This document shows positions 1-8,799 of a DNA stretch of 64,000 nt, piece after piece. The stretch spans positions 53,193 through 117,192 of the forward strand of contig NZ_BDAY01000038.1 in assembly GCF_001612685.1 (NCBI RefSeq). Reading direction: 5' to 3'. This DNA comes from Nocardia altamirensis NBRC 108246 (GTDB lineage: Bacteria; Actinomycetota; Actinomycetes; Mycobacteriales; Mycobacteriaceae). The first letter of the stretch is position 1, and every line of letters begins with the position of its first letter. The notes below the pieces were generated by a model. The model did no database searches. It was not told where the DNA came from and was given only the letters and a program-made list of their open reading frames with translations. A program made the position numbers and the translations under genes.

Positions 1-3000
1 GACCCGCAGATCCATCCGTTGCAGGTGCTCGGCGACGACGCTCACCGCGCCCTCGGCGTTCTGCACTCGTCCGCGAATGAGCAGCGCCGGGGCACTCTGC
101 GCCAGGCGACGATGGCGAGACCACAGGCCGACCGAACAGACGACGTTCACCATGCCGGTCTCGTCTTCCAGGTTGAGGAAGGTGACGCCCGCCGCGGTGG
201 CGGGCCGCTGGCGGTGTGTTACCGCGCCGCCGACCAACACTCGCGAACCATCGGGAACGGCGAGCAGGCTTGCCGCGGGCACGACTCCGAGGGCGTCGAG
301 TTGCGGACGCAGAAATTGGGTGGGGTAACTGCCGGGGGAAACACCGGTGGCCCACACGTCCGCGGCGGCCAGCTCGAGTTCGCTCATGCCGGGCAGCACG
401 GGCGCCTCGGTGGCAGCGCCGGTGCCCGGCAACCGATCCGGGCGTTCCCCCGCGGCAGCGCCCGCGGCCCACAGCGCTTCGCGACGGGTGACACCCAGGC
501 TGCTCAAAGCGCCTGCGGTGGCGAGCGCTTCCGCCTGGGCGACGGAGAGTTCCACCCGCCCGGTCAGGTCGAGGAAGGCGGTGTAGCCACCCGAATCCCT
601 TGCGGTGACGATCTTTTCGGCGAGATCGGCGCCGATGTGCCGGATCGCGGCCAGCCCGAGACGCACTTCGGTGCCGTCCCGTTCGAGGGTGGGTTCGGCG
701 CGACTGGCGTTGATGTCGGGACCGTGCACCAGGACGCCGTGCCTGCGCGCGTCGGCGACCAAGGATTGCGGCGAGTAGAACCCCATCGGCTGGGCCCGCA
801 GCAGACCGGCGCAGAACGCCGCGGGGTGGTGCAGCTTGAACCACGCCGAATAGAACACGATCGAAGCGAAACTCTGCGAATGACTTTCCGGGAAACCAAA
901 ATTCGCGAAGGCATAGAGCTTTTCGTAGATACGGTCGGCGATCTCGCCGGTGATGCCGTGCAGGTCACGCATGCCCTGGTAGAGGCGCTCCTTGAGGCGT
1001 TCCATGCGTTCGGGCGACCGTTTGGAGCCCATCGCGCGGCGCAGCTGATCGGCCTCGGCGGCGCTGAAACCCGCGACGTCGATGGCCATCTGCATGAGCT
1101 GCTCTTGGAACAGCGGCACGCCGAGGGTGCGGGCCAGCGAATTCTCCAGTGCCGGATGGTCGTATTTCCATGGCTCCAGCTTGTTGCGACGCCGGATGTA
1201 GGGGTGCACCGACCCGCCCTGGATGGGACCGGGCCGGATCAGCGCCACCTCGACCACCAGGTCGTAGAACTGTCGCGGGCGCAACCTGGGCAGCGTCGCC
1301 ATCTGCGCCCGCGATTCCACCTGGAAGACCCCCACCGAGTCTGCGCGCGACAGCATTTCGTAGACGCCTGCTTCTTGCAGATCGAGCTTGTGCAGTTCGA
1401 CCACCTCGCCGGTGTGCTCGCGCACCATGTCGATCATGTAGTGCAGCGCGGAGAGCATGCCGAGGCCGAGCAGATCGAACTTCACCAGATCGATGGCGGC
1501 ACAATCGTCTTTGTCCCACTGCAGCACGCTGCGCCCTGGCATGCGTGCCCACTCCACCGGACAGACATCGGCGATGGGCCGGTCACAGATCACCATGCCG
1601 CCGGAGTGGATGCCGAGATGCCGTGGCAGGCCCTCGATGTCGGCGGCCAACTCCAGCACCTCGGTGGGGATGTCGGTGCCGGTCTCGGTGCCGACGCCGG
1701 ACCATCGGCTCACCTGCTTGCTCCACGCATCCTGCTGTCCCGGTGAAAACCCCAGCGCGCGTGCGGCATCGCGCACCGCGGACTTGCCGCGGTAGGTGAT
1801 CACGTTGGCCACCTGGGCGGCGTAGGCGCGGCCGTACTTGGTGTAGACGTGCTGGATCGCCTCTTCGCGCCGATCGGATTCGATGTCGACGTCGATATCG
1901 GGCGGGCCGTCACGTTCCGGGGCGAGGAAGCGTTCGAACAGCAGGTTGTTGGTGACCGGGTCGACATTGGTGATGCCGATCGCGTAGCAGACGGCCGAGT
2001 TGGCCGCCGAGCCCCTGCCCTGGCACAGGATGTCGTTCTTCTTGCAGAACGCGACGATGTCGTGCACCACCAGGAAGTAGCCGGGGAACTTCAGCGTGTT
2101 GATCACCGCGAGCTCGTGCTCGATCTGCCGGTACGCCTGCGGGTTTCCCGCAGGCGGACCGTAGCGGTCCGCGGCGCCCGCGAGGGTGATCGCGCGCAGC
2201 CACGACTCCTCGTCGTGGCCTGCAGGCACGTCGAACGGCGGCAGTTTCGGTGCGATCAGCTTCAGGTCGAAGGCACAGTCGCGGGCAAGCGCGGCCGCGT
2301 TGTGCACCGCCCGTTGGCATTCGGCGAACAGCCGCGCCATCTCGGCGCCGGAGCGCAGATGCGCGCCGCCGGTGGGGGCCAACCACCCGGCGATCTCGTC
2401 CAGGCTCTGTCTGGCCCTGATCGCCGCGAGTGCCATGGCGCGGCGGCGCTGCCGCGGCGCGGCGAAATGTGCTCCGGTGGTGGCGAGTACGGGGAGATCG
2501 AGGCGGTCGGCCAGCGCGATGAGGTGAGCGTTGCGCTCGTCGTCCTCCGGGACGCCGTGGTGGGTGAGTTCCACGCTCACCCGATCCGCGCCGAACCGTG
2601 CCATGAGGTCGCGCAGCGCGGCCTCGGCGTGCACGAGATCTGTGCTGCCCGAATGTAAATCGTGTGCGAGCGCTTGGCGCAGGTGGCCTTTGCGGCAGCC
2701 GGTGAGTATCTGCCAGTGGCCACCGGCTGCCGCGGTGAGCGTATCGAGGTCGTAGCGGAGGATGCCCTTCTCGCCCGCCGCCATGTGCGCGGCCGAGATC
2801 TCCCGCGACAGCCTGCGGTAGCCCTCCTGGCCGCGAGCCAGCACGAGCAGGTGTGGTCCCGCCGGGTCGGGCGCCCCGGTCCGCGGTGCGGAATCCGTTG
2901 CGGCAACCGGCTTTACCAGCTCACCGTCCGACGCGCCGAGCGACAACTCGGCGCCGAACACCGTCGGCATTCCCCACTCCCTTGCCGCCTCGGCGAATCG

Positions 3001-3318
3001 AACGGTGCCGTAGAAGCCGTCGTGATCGGTGAGCGCGATCGCCTCCAGCCCGAGCCGCACGGCCTCCTCCACCAGCTCCTCCGGCTGGCTCGCGCCGTCG
3101 AGGAAACTGTAGGCCGAATGCGTGTGCAGTTCCGCGTACGGCACCACCGATTCGCCGGGCAGCACCGGCTCGGCCAGATACTCCCCGCGCTTGCGCGACC
3201 AGGCCGGACTGTCGCCGCCGTCGCCGGGGTACATCGCGTCCGGGTTCGTCCGGCCCGGCCGTCCCGAGAGCACCCGCTCCAGCTCCGACCAGGTCGGCGG
3301 TCCATTGCTCCACCCCAT
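1..3318 (-). CDS. dnaE2: Error-prone DNA polymerase DnaE2 (ImuC), 3' end cut by window edge
   Basis: Alpha-subunit-like C-family polymerase used for translesion synthesis and SOS mutagenesis together with ImuA' and ImuB. 1106 codons are visible and the reading frame runs off the left edge; the last visible residues (MDLRV) lie close to the usual C-terminus, so only a few residues are missing. An N-terminal PHP domain is seen (ELHTHSAYSF, LTDHDGFYG), followed by the polymerase core with the catalytic aspartate motif PDIDVDIESD, and a C-terminal OB-fold region (GVTFLNLEDETGMVNVV). The ATG at 3318 is preceded by a strong GAGGAGG site, which fixes the start. The gene is 20 bp downstream of the small repeat-like gene at 3339-3794, and no SOS box lies directly before dnaE2, so it probably depends on the LexA box at 3806-3821. 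Family assignment is firm; operon control is inferred. Confidence 0.96.
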   Translation of the reverse strand, partial: MGWSNGPPTWSELERVLSGRPGRTNPDAMYPGDGGDSPAWSRKRGEYLAEPVLPGESVVPYAELHTHSAYSFLDGASQPEELVEEAVRLGLEAIALTDHDGFYGTVRFAEAAREWGMPTVFGAELSLGASDGELVKPVAATDSAPRTGAPDPAGPHLLVLARGQEGYRRLSREISAAHMAAGEKGILRYDLDTLTAAAGGHWQILTGCRKGHLRQALAHDLHSGSTDLVHAEAALRDLMARFGADRVSVELTHHGVPEDDERNAHLIALADRLDLPVLATTGAHFAAPRQRRRAMALAAIRARQSLDEIAGWLAPTGGAHLRSGAEMARLFAECQRAVHNAAALARDCAFDLKLIAPKLPPFDVPAGHDEESWLRAITLAGAADRYGPPAGNPQAYRQIEHELAVINTLKFPGYFLVVHDIVAFCKKNDILCQGRGSAANSAVCYAIGITNVDPVTNNLLFERFLAPERDGPPDIDVDIESDRREEAIQHVYTKYGRAYAAQVANVITYRGKSAVRDAARALGFSPGQQDAWSKQVSRWSGVGTETGTDIPTEVLELAADIEGLPRHLGIHSGGMVICDRPIADVCPVEWARMPGRSVLQWDKDDCAAIDLVKFDLLGLGMLSALHYMIDMVREHTGEVVELHKLDLQEAGVYEMLSRADSVGVFQVESRAQMATLPRLRPRQFYDLVVEVALIRPGPIQGGSVHPYIRRRNKLEPWKYDHPALENSLARTLGVPLFQEQLMQMAIDVAGFSAAEADQLRRAMGSKRSPERMERLKERLYQGMRDLHGITGEIADRIYEKLYAFANFGFPESHSQSFASIVFYSAWFKLHHPAAFCAGLLRAQPMGFYSPQSLVADARRHGVLVHGPDINASRAEPTLERDGTEVRLGLAAIRHIGADLAEKIVTARDSGGYTAFLDLTGRVELSVAQAEALATAGALSSLGVTRREALWAAGAAAGERPDRLPGTGAATEAPVLPGMSELELAAADVWATGVSPGSYPTQFLRPQLDALGVVPAASLLAVPDGSRVLVGGAVTHRQRPATAAGVTFLNLEDETGMVNVVCSVGLWSRHRRLAQSAPALLIRGRVQNAEGAVSVVAEHLQRMDLRV

Positions 3319-3338
3319 GGCGCACCCTCCTCGGCGGG

Positions 3339-3794
3339 CTAGTCGTTCGGCAAACGGTCCGTCGAGCGCGCGGTCAGTGCGGCGTCGACCCGGTCGAGGC
3401 TGGTGCGGATCAGGGCGCCGTAGGCGTCGTTGGCGAGCACGTCGAGGTGGCCGCGGGCGATGGTCAGCTGCATGCGGGCGGCCTCGAAATCGCCGACTCG
3501 GCGGTGGCTGTCGGCCAGGTTGAGGTACAGCGAAGGGAGGAAGCTGCGTAGTCCTTCGTCGAGCGGGACGCCTGGGCCGAACACCGCGGCGAGCGCGCGC
3601 CGATCCCAGAGCAGCGCGTCGGCGGCGGTGTCGTGCAGATCGGCTAGGTGATGCGCAATCACGCAGCGGTGCAAGGGATCACCGCCCTCTCCGATCTCGT
3701 CCCACAACTTCTCCAACGCCTGTCGCGCCGCCGCCGGGTCCCCACCCCCGAGCCGCACCGCGGCAAAGATGTCCGCCATCCGATCGTCCGCCAT
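3339..3794 (-). CDS. Small TPR-like protein upstream of dnaE2
   Basis: A 151-residue, helix-rich protein of unknown function. The pattern of paired helices (LYLNLADSHRRVGDFEAA, ARGHLDVLANDAYGAL) resembles tetratricopeptide repeats, which usually serve as protein-protein scaffolds. The start is placed at ATG 3794; an upstream in-frame start at 3875 exists but would put the LexA-type box 3806-3821 inside the coding region, and a downstream ATG at 3779 is also possible. No signal peptide or membrane segment is seen. The gene precedes dnaE2 by 20 bp on the same strand, with an SOS box 11 bp before its start, so it is likely the first gene of a DNA-damage-induced operon. The TPR label rests on pattern alone; the SOS context is seen in the sequence. 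Confidence 0.75.
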   Translation of the reverse strand: MADDRMADIFAAVRLGGGDPAAARQALEKLWDEIGEGGDPLHRCVIAHHLADLHDTAADALLWDRRALAAVFGPGVPLDEGLRSFLPSLYLNLADSHRRVGDFEAARMQLTIARGHLDVLANDAYGALIRTSLDRVDAALTARSTDRLPND

Positions 3795-3805
3795 GCGCCC
3801 GAGTA

Positions 3806-3821
3806 TCGCACATATGTTCGA
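3806..3821 (-). promoter_or_regulatory. LexA SOS box before the TPR-like gene and dnaE2
   Basis: Read on the minus strand the site is TCGAACATATGTGCGA, matching 11 of 12 defined positions of the actinobacterial LexA consensus TCGAAC-N4-GTTCGA. It lies 11 bp upstream of the ATG at 3794. A GATACT hexamer (3802-3807 on the opposite strand) could be the -10 element, so bound LexA would cover the promoter. Confidence 0.8.
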
Positions 3822-3901
3822 TCGATTTCGAGAGGTTGTTCGACCCGTGTTCACCACCTCGACCACCGCCCCCAAAAGTGACCAATCGCACTTAGCAGGT
3901 A

Positions 3902-3921
3902 AACTTACTTCAGAGTAAGTT
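3902..3921. promoter_or_regulatory. Inverted repeat, TetR-type operator of the SDR gene
   Basis: Perfect 8-bp arms AACTTACT and AGTAAGTT separated by TCAG, 33 bp before the ATG of the SDR gene. The size and spacing are typical of TetR-family operators. No tetR gene lies next to it, so the regulator is unknown. Confidence 0.6.
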
Positions 3922-3954
3922 CAGGCCCATCGAACCCCCGCAAAAGGAGCAGCG

Positions 3955-4938
3955 ATGACCGACGCATCCGCTCAGGACATCGACGTCCGTGCGACCCCGC
4001 GCACCCGTCGCAACCGCGACATCACCGGGCGGCACGTCCTCATCACCGGCGCCTCCTCCGGCATCGGCCGGGCGGCCGCGATCGCCGTCGCAGCCAAGGG
4101 CGCCACCCTGTTCCTGCTCGCGCGCCGCGCCGACGAACTCGCGAGCGTGGTCGACGAGATCAGGGCCGCGGGCGGCACCGCATACGGATACCAGTGTGAC
4201 GTCACCGATTCCGACTCGGTGGACCACGCCGTGAAGACCATCCTCGACGAGCACGGCCACGTCGACATGCTGGTGAACAACGCGGGCCGCTCGATCCGCC
4301 GCGCCATCCACCGCTCCACCGACCGGCTGCACGACTTCGAACGCACCATGGCGGTCAACTACTTCGGCGCGCTGCGGATGACGCTGGCGCTGCTGCCGCA
4401 GATGCGCGAGCGCAAGTTCGGCCACATCGTCAACATCAGCAGCGCCGGCGTGCAGGTGGCGACGCCGCGCTTCGCCGCCTACCTCGCCAGCAAGGCGGCA
4501 CTGGACAAGTTCGCCGAGGTGGCCTCGGTCGAGACCATGGCCGACGGGGTCACCTTCACCACCATCCACATGCCGCTGGTGCGCACCCCGATGATCACCC
4601 CGAGCGGCAACCAGGGCCCGTCCGAATCCCCTGAGTGGGCCGCCGCGACGATCGTGCGCGCGCTGACCGAGCGCCCCAAGCGCATCGACACGCCGCTCGG
4701 CACCTTCGCCGAGTACGGCGCGCTGGTCACGCCCAAGTTCCGCGACCGCATCCTGCACCGCTACTACCGCGCCCTGCCCGACTCGCCAGCGGCCAAGGGC
4801 GAACAGGTGGCAGACCCCGAAGAGGACGAGACTTCGCTTGTCCCCCAATCCGAACCACGGCCTCGTTCCGCCGCCCGCCGCGTCACCGGCACCGCCCTGC
4901 GCCGCGCCGCGCGCTGGGTCCCCGGCACCCACTGGTAG
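3955..4938 (+). CDS. SDR-family oxidoreductase with basic C-terminal extension
   Basis: Short-chain dehydrogenase/reductase of 327 residues, a cytoplasmic NAD(P)-dependent enzyme of unknown substrate. The cofactor motif TGASSGIG is at about residues 31-38, NNAG near 107, and the catalytic Ser and Tyr-x-x-x-Lys are in ISSAG and YLASK near 162-181. An acidic stretch (PEEDE) and an arginine-rich tail follow the fold, making it longer than a classical SDR; related long SDRs occur as acyl-CoA reductase-like proteins in mycolate actinobacteria, but that is only an analogy. The start is fixed by AAAGGAG at 3943-3949, 5 bp before the ATG. The palindrome at 3902-3921 suggests repression by a TetR-type protein. 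It is divergent from the SOS operon to its left. Confidence 0.88.
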   Translation: MTDASAQDIDVRATPRTRRNRDITGRHVLITGASSGIGRAAAIAVAAKGATLFLLARRADELASVVDEIRAAGGTAYGYQCDVTDSDSVDHAVKTILDEHGHVDMLVNNAGRSIRRAIHRSTDRLHDFERTMAVNYFGALRMTLALLPQMRERKFGHIVNISSAGVQVATPRFAAYLASKAALDKFAEVASVETMADGVTFTTIHMPLVRTPMITPSGNQGPSESPEWAAATIVRALTERPKRIDTPLGTFAEYGALVTPKFRDRILHRYYRALPDSPAAKGEQVADPEEDETSLVPQSEPRPRSAARRVTGTALRRAARWVPGTHW

Positions 4939-5001
4939 ACGGCGTGGCTCGCCCGTAAGCAACCTGAGGAGCCACATCGAAATGTGCGCGCGCTTACCGC
5001 T

Positions 5002-6186
5002 TCAGACGGCGATGCTGGAGCCTGACTGGGACTGCTTCCACTCGTTCGCAAGTCCTTCGGCGTAGCTGGCCCGAGCGCTGGTCGTCGACCCGGTGCTGAT
5101 CTCGTAGTACCGATCGAAGTCCGCCGCCTTCTGACCTGCACTTTTATTGGGATTGTTGAGGCTGTCCTCGGCCGACTGATACGCATCCACGCTACGCAAT
5201 TCATGCATCATGAAATCGATGTGAGTCCGCCAGTCGCTGACGCTCTCACCCGGGTTGTCCGCGAAGTCCATGAATGCGGCCTGCCGCCCCATACGCCACT
5301 GGAACAGTCCCTTGGCTGTCCCGTTGTCGCCGACGGCATCGACGCGGAATCCCGACTCATGCTTCGCATTGGCGACGATTGCCGCTGCCTGTTCCGGATT
5401 CAGGCCGTACTTGTCGATGAGATATTTCATCATCGCCATCGCGGTCGGCTTTTCCCCGGCAGGGATATTCGCCGCGACCGTCGAACCAGAGTTGAACTGC
5501 GGGGTGGCGCCACGAGACGTCGCAGGAGACCCGCCACTGTACCCAGCGGGGGGATACGACACCGGCGTGCCACCACCGGTGTTGACGTTGGGTGGGGTGT
5601 AGCTCGGCTCCCCACCTTGGATACTGAGCGCTGCGGCGGCCGCCTGATCAGTGATACCGCTGACTACTCCGGAGGTCTTGTCCAAAGTACTCCAGATGCC
5701 ATTGAACAGTCCGTTTGTCACTTCACGCGGCAGTTCCTGCTTAGGATTACCATGCTCGTCCAGCACCGGTTTGCCTGCGCTGTCGGTCACGGTCCGCACC
5801 TTTTTGTGGGAATCATCGATCATCCCGTTGAGCACCGTCACGGCGGCTTCGATGGCATCGTAGGCTGTCGTCACCTCACCACCGAATTTCAAGGTTTCCT
5901 CGCCGACGCCTTTTTCATTCCACTGAAGGCCCGAGATGGCCTTATCCATACCTTCTTTGTGGTCGACATAATGGTCGATTATCACCGACTGATCGTCAGG
6001 TTTGGCAATGCCGTTGTCCTTCAGGAGCTGACGTGAGTTGGGCGCCTTGGACGGGGTGGCCGACCCCAGTAGTTGGATCTGGGTTTGAATGACCCCCTCG
6101 GCCCACCGGCACAGCGCCTTCAATCCCCCTGGGGCGCAGGCTGGCAACTCATGCAAATCGCCCCTCCGGGTGTCGTTAGGACTCAT
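5002..6186 (-). CDS. Phage tail-tip lysozyme-domain protein
   Basis: A 394-residue protein whose C-terminal part (about residues 245-385) has the look of the phage tail lysozyme family: an AIVANAKHESGF block with the likely catalytic Glu, then GTAKGLFQW and a Tyr/Arg-rich end. Members cleave peptidoglycan. The N-terminal 150 residues are helical with no cleavable signal peptide, followed by a Gly/Ser/Pro/Thr linker (about 190-240). Such an architecture would fit export by a type VII system or a phage-derived machine; neither is proved. The start at ATG 6186 is chosen over an earlier in-frame start at 6276 because a GAGCGAGG-like site precedes it and the first 30 residues of the longer form look unrelated. 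Base composition is visibly more A/T-rich than in its neighbours, suggesting transfer. Confidence 0.75.
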   Translation of the reverse strand: MSPNDTRRGDLHELPACAPGGLKALCRWAEGVIQTQIQLLGSATPSKAPNSRQLLKDNGIAKPDDQSVIIDHYVDHKEGMDKAISGLQWNEKGVGEETLKFGGEVTTAYDAIEAAVTVLNGMIDDSHKKVRTVTDSAGKPVLDEHGNPKQELPREVTNGLFNGIWSTLDKTSGVVSGITDQAAAAALSIQGGEPSYTPPNVNTGGGTPVSYPPAGYSGGSPATSRGATPQFNSGSTVAANIPAGEKPTAMAMMKYLIDKYGLNPEQAAAIVANAKHESGFRVDAVGDNGTAKGLFQWRMGRQAAFMDFADNPGESVSDWRTHIDFMMHELRSVDAYQSAEDSLNNPNKSAGQKAADFDRYYEISTGSTTSARASYAEGLANEWKQSQSGSSIAV

Positions 6187-6262
6187 CGACACCTCGCTCT
6201 CACCTGGGTAGACAATGCTGACAAGGTCGATTATCGGGTGTTCCCGAACATGGGAACGTAGC

Positions 6263-7171
6263 TCAGAGCAACACAACGATGCGGTCGGCGACCAGGCCGG
6301 TTACGGGTTTGGCGGCAGCATTGCAGCTGGCCTGACGTGGTGCGAAGGCGATGGTGCGGACGGTGACGCGCCAACGACGGCCGTCGCGATGGGTGACGAG
6401 AGCAGCGCCTGCCATCGTCGGCTCGGTCGGCGCCGGATCGGCGTCGAGAACGACCGTGAGGTCCCCTGCGGCGGCGGAGATCTGTTCGCGCACCGCGACT
6501 TCCGCGACCTGTTCGATCGGCCGGTGGCAGCTGCGCCCGCGCAGGCCGGTCAACGCGACCTCGCCGCGGCGCGCGGCCTCGACCATCGCCACAGCGGCTG
6601 CGCTATCGAGCCTCCCGTAGGTGAACCCGGAAGGCAGCAGCACCAGGGCGGGCGCGAAGCGGTGCCCGCCGGTGTGCGAGCTCTCCCACACCTGCCCTGG
6701 GTATTTCGTCGCGAGCTCGGCGGCGATCGGGCGGCCGAGCAGCGCACAGCACTGATCGCGTTTGCCGTGCGCGCACACCAGCACCAGCGGATCATGCACC
6801 GGCACACCGATACCCGGCGGCGGCCCGTTCAACAGATGCAGATCGATATCGAGCAACTGCTTCAGGTCGGTGATCTCGAAGCGTTCACACCATGCGCCGT
6901 CCTCGCGCGAGCTGGCGATCAAAACCGTTCGGGTACCGGTGAATTCGTTGCGGCCGGGACGGCGGATCAGCGTCGGCCGCACCTGTGCTGCGGCGGTGCG
7001 CGCCGCCAGCTCCTGCGTGATCTCCGGACCGAGCACCTCGTCACCGATTACATCGCGCCCCCACGCACCGGGGTGTTCGATGCACAACCAGCCGGTCACC
7101 TCGGTGGCGGTGCCAGGCAACGGTGCATCCGTCGCAGCGGCGGAACAGGAAAGCCCTTCGAAAACGTTCAC
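6263..7171 (-). CDS. Sucrase/ferredoxin-like family protein
   Basis: A 302-residue protein resembling the sucrase/ferredoxin-like family, thioredoxin-like ferredoxins with C-terminal Fe-S-type cysteines. Supporting motifs are CAHGKRDQCCALLGRP and SSHTGGHRFAPALVLLP in the C-terminal half, both characteristic of the family, and an early GLSCSAA cysteine block. The start is placed at GTG 7171 because homology begins there (NVFEGLSCSA) and because an earlier in-frame start (7333) would overlap the hydrolase gene by over 150 bp; the chosen start leaves a 7-bp gap. It probably shares a transcript with the upstream hydrolase gene at 7179-7985. Function in vivo is unknown. Confidence 0.82.
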   Translation of the reverse strand: MNVFEGLSCSAAATDAPLPGTATEVTGWLCIEHPGAWGRDVIGDEVLGPEITQELAARTAAAQVRPTLIRRPGRNEFTGTRTVLIASSREDGAWCERFEITDLKQLLDIDLHLLNGPPPGIGVPVHDPLVLVCAHGKRDQCCALLGRPIAAELATKYPGQVWESSHTGGHRFAPALVLLPSGFTYGRLDSAAAVAMVEAARRGEVALTGLRGRSCHRPIEQVAEVAVREQISAAAGDLTVVLDADPAPTEPTMAGAALVTHRDGRRWRVTVRTIAFAPRQASCNAAAKPVTGLVADRIVVLL

Positions 7172-7178
7172 GATCGAT

Positions 7179-7985
7179 TCACGCCGCGAGGAACGGGTGT
7201 ACGGCGGCCGCGAACTCGCGGTAGCGATCACGGTGGATGCTGTGGCCACAGGAGAAGGCGGTGACCGTGCAGTCCGGGATGGCGGCGTACATGAGCGCCA
7301 GCTTCTCCGGATCGACCATGCCACCCGGCCCACCGCGCAGCACCAGCGTCGGCGCGGAGATGTCGGCGAGCCGATCCCACCACTCGGGGTTCGGCTTACG
7401 GAACTGCTCGAGCGCCGTCCCGGTCATGGACCGGTCGAAGGCGAGCACCGCGCGCGGATGCCGGACCAGGCTGCTGGTGGCGTGCCAGAGTTCGGGCACG
7501 GTCGGGAAGCGACGGGTCAGCCGCAGTTCCTCGGCGCCGGACTGCAACGGCAGCGGGCACTCCTCGATGACCAGGCGCCGGACCAGTTCGGGGCGCTCCT
7601 GCGCGACGCAGGACACCGCGTAGCCGCCGAGCGAATGACCGACCAGATCCACCGAGGTCAGTCCCAGGTGATCGGAAAGCTTCGCCACGTCGGCGCCGAA
7701 TTCGTCGAACCGGTACGAATCGGTGTGCGCGCTGCGGCCGTGGCCGCGCAGATCGGGGATGATCACCCGGCGGCCCGCCTGCACCAGGGTCCTGGCGAAC
7801 CGATCCCAGGTATGGCCGTCCCCGCCCATGCCGTGCACCAGGATCACGGGCACGTCGGCGGCCGTGCGCGCCCCGGAATCCCGGTAGGCGATCCGCACGT
7901 CGCCGAGCGCGACTCTGTTCACCGTGAGATCCACGATCTCCGAGGATACTGGGGCTGTCGCAGGCAGACCGGTGACTTGTTGCAC
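7179..7985 (-). CDS. Alpha/beta-hydrolase, catalytically intact
   Basis: A 268-residue alpha/beta-hydrolase-fold enzyme of unknown substrate. The oxyanion motif LVHGMGGDG is near residue 50, the nucleophile elbow is VGHSLGGY with Ser near 117, an acid candidate is in GGMVDPEKL, and the catalytic His is in CGHSIHRDRY close to the C-terminus. All members of the triad are present, unlike the related folds at 18728-19528 and 46097-46954. No signal peptide is visible. It is divergent from the methyltransferase at 8080 over a 94-bp gap and is followed after 7 bp by the sucrase/ferredoxin-like gene on the same strand. Confidence 0.88.
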   Translation of the reverse strand: MQQVTGLPATAPVSSEIVDLTVNRVALGDVRIAYRDSGARTAADVPVILVHGMGGDGHTWDRFARTLVQAGRRVIIPDLRGHGRSAHTDSYRFDEFGADVAKLSDHLGLTSVDLVGHSLGGYAVSCVAQERPELVRRLVIEECPLPLQSGAEELRLTRRFPTVPELWHATSSLVRHPRAVLAFDRSMTGTALEQFRKPNPEWWDRLADISAPTLVLRGGPGGMVDPEKLALMYAAIPDCTVTAFSCGHSIHRDRYREFAAAVHPFLAA

Positions 7986-8079
7986 GGATCACCTGAGCCG
8001 GGCGACACAGCGGAGCGACCGGGGATGCGTGTCCGGAAAATGTCTGGCGAATCCTGTTGTACCGCGAAATACTCCGCCC

Positions 8080-8781
8080 ATGCCGTCTTTCGCGGACTAC
8101 GACCGCAGGAACTATCGCACCGTCGACGTCGCCACCGGATACGACGGATGGGCGCCGACCTACGAACAGACCGTGCTGGACAAGATGGACCTTGCGCTGC
8201 TGACCCAGCTGCAACGGCCGGAATGGGCGCACGTGCGGCGGGCCGCCGACCTCGGCTGCGGGACGGGACGCACCGGCGCATGGCTGCGTACGCAGGGGAT
8301 CTCCCATATCGACGGTGTCGATGTGAGCACGGGCATGCTGGAGCTGGCCAGGGCGCGTGGCGCACACACCACGCTCACCGAGGGGGACGCGCGCGACACC
8401 GGACTGCCGAGCGGCAGCTACGACCTGGTGATCGCCTCGTTGATCGACGAGCACCTGCCCGACTTGGCGCCGTTCTACGCGGAGGCGTGGCGATTGGCCG
8501 CACCGGGGGCGCGCTGTGTCCTGGTGAGCTTCCACCCGCAATTCATGATGGTGACCGGGATGCCGACGCACTACACGCCCGCCGCCGGGGCGCCGGTGGC
8601 GATCAGCACGCACCTGCATCTGCTCAGCGAGCACGTCACGGCGGCGCTGGACGCGGGGTGGGTGCTCACCGAACTCACCGAGATGCTGGTCGACGACACC
8701 TGGCTCGCCGCCAAGCCGAAGTGGGCCGAGCTGCGCGGGCAGCCGTTCACCATGGCGACGGTGTGGACCAAACCCGCCTAG
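8080..8781 (+). CDS. Class I SAM-dependent methyltransferase
   Basis: A 233-residue methyltransferase with a Rossmann-type SAM fold. Motif I is AADLGCGTGRTG, motif II follows as IDGVDVSTGMLELA, and motif IV is YDLVIASLIDEH. The C-terminal part has no DNA- or RNA-binding signature, so a small-molecule substrate is more likely; the substrate cannot be named. The ATG at 8080 is chosen because the family alignment begins around FADYDRRNY; a longer in-frame extension to 7924 would overlap the divergent hydrolase gene. It ends 18 bp before the convergent imuB stop. Confidence 0.85.
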   Translation: MPSFADYDRRNYRTVDVATGYDGWAPTYEQTVLDKMDLALLTQLQRPEWAHVRRAADLGCGTGRTGAWLRTQGISHIDGVDVSTGMLELARARGAHTTLTEGDARDTGLPSGSYDLVIASLIDEHLPDLAPFYAEAWRLAAPGARCVLVSFHPQFMMVTGMPTHYTPAAGAPVAISTHLHLLSEHVTAALDAGWVLTELTEMLVDDTWLAAKPKWAELRGQPFTMATVWTKPA

Positions 8782-8799
8782 GGGCGGCAGTCGACGGGG

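Noticed and set aside
19..1746. Long open frame on the plus strand opposite dnaE2
   Set aside because: It is an antisense shadow of dnaE2, with low-complexity Arg/Gly/His composition and no domain.
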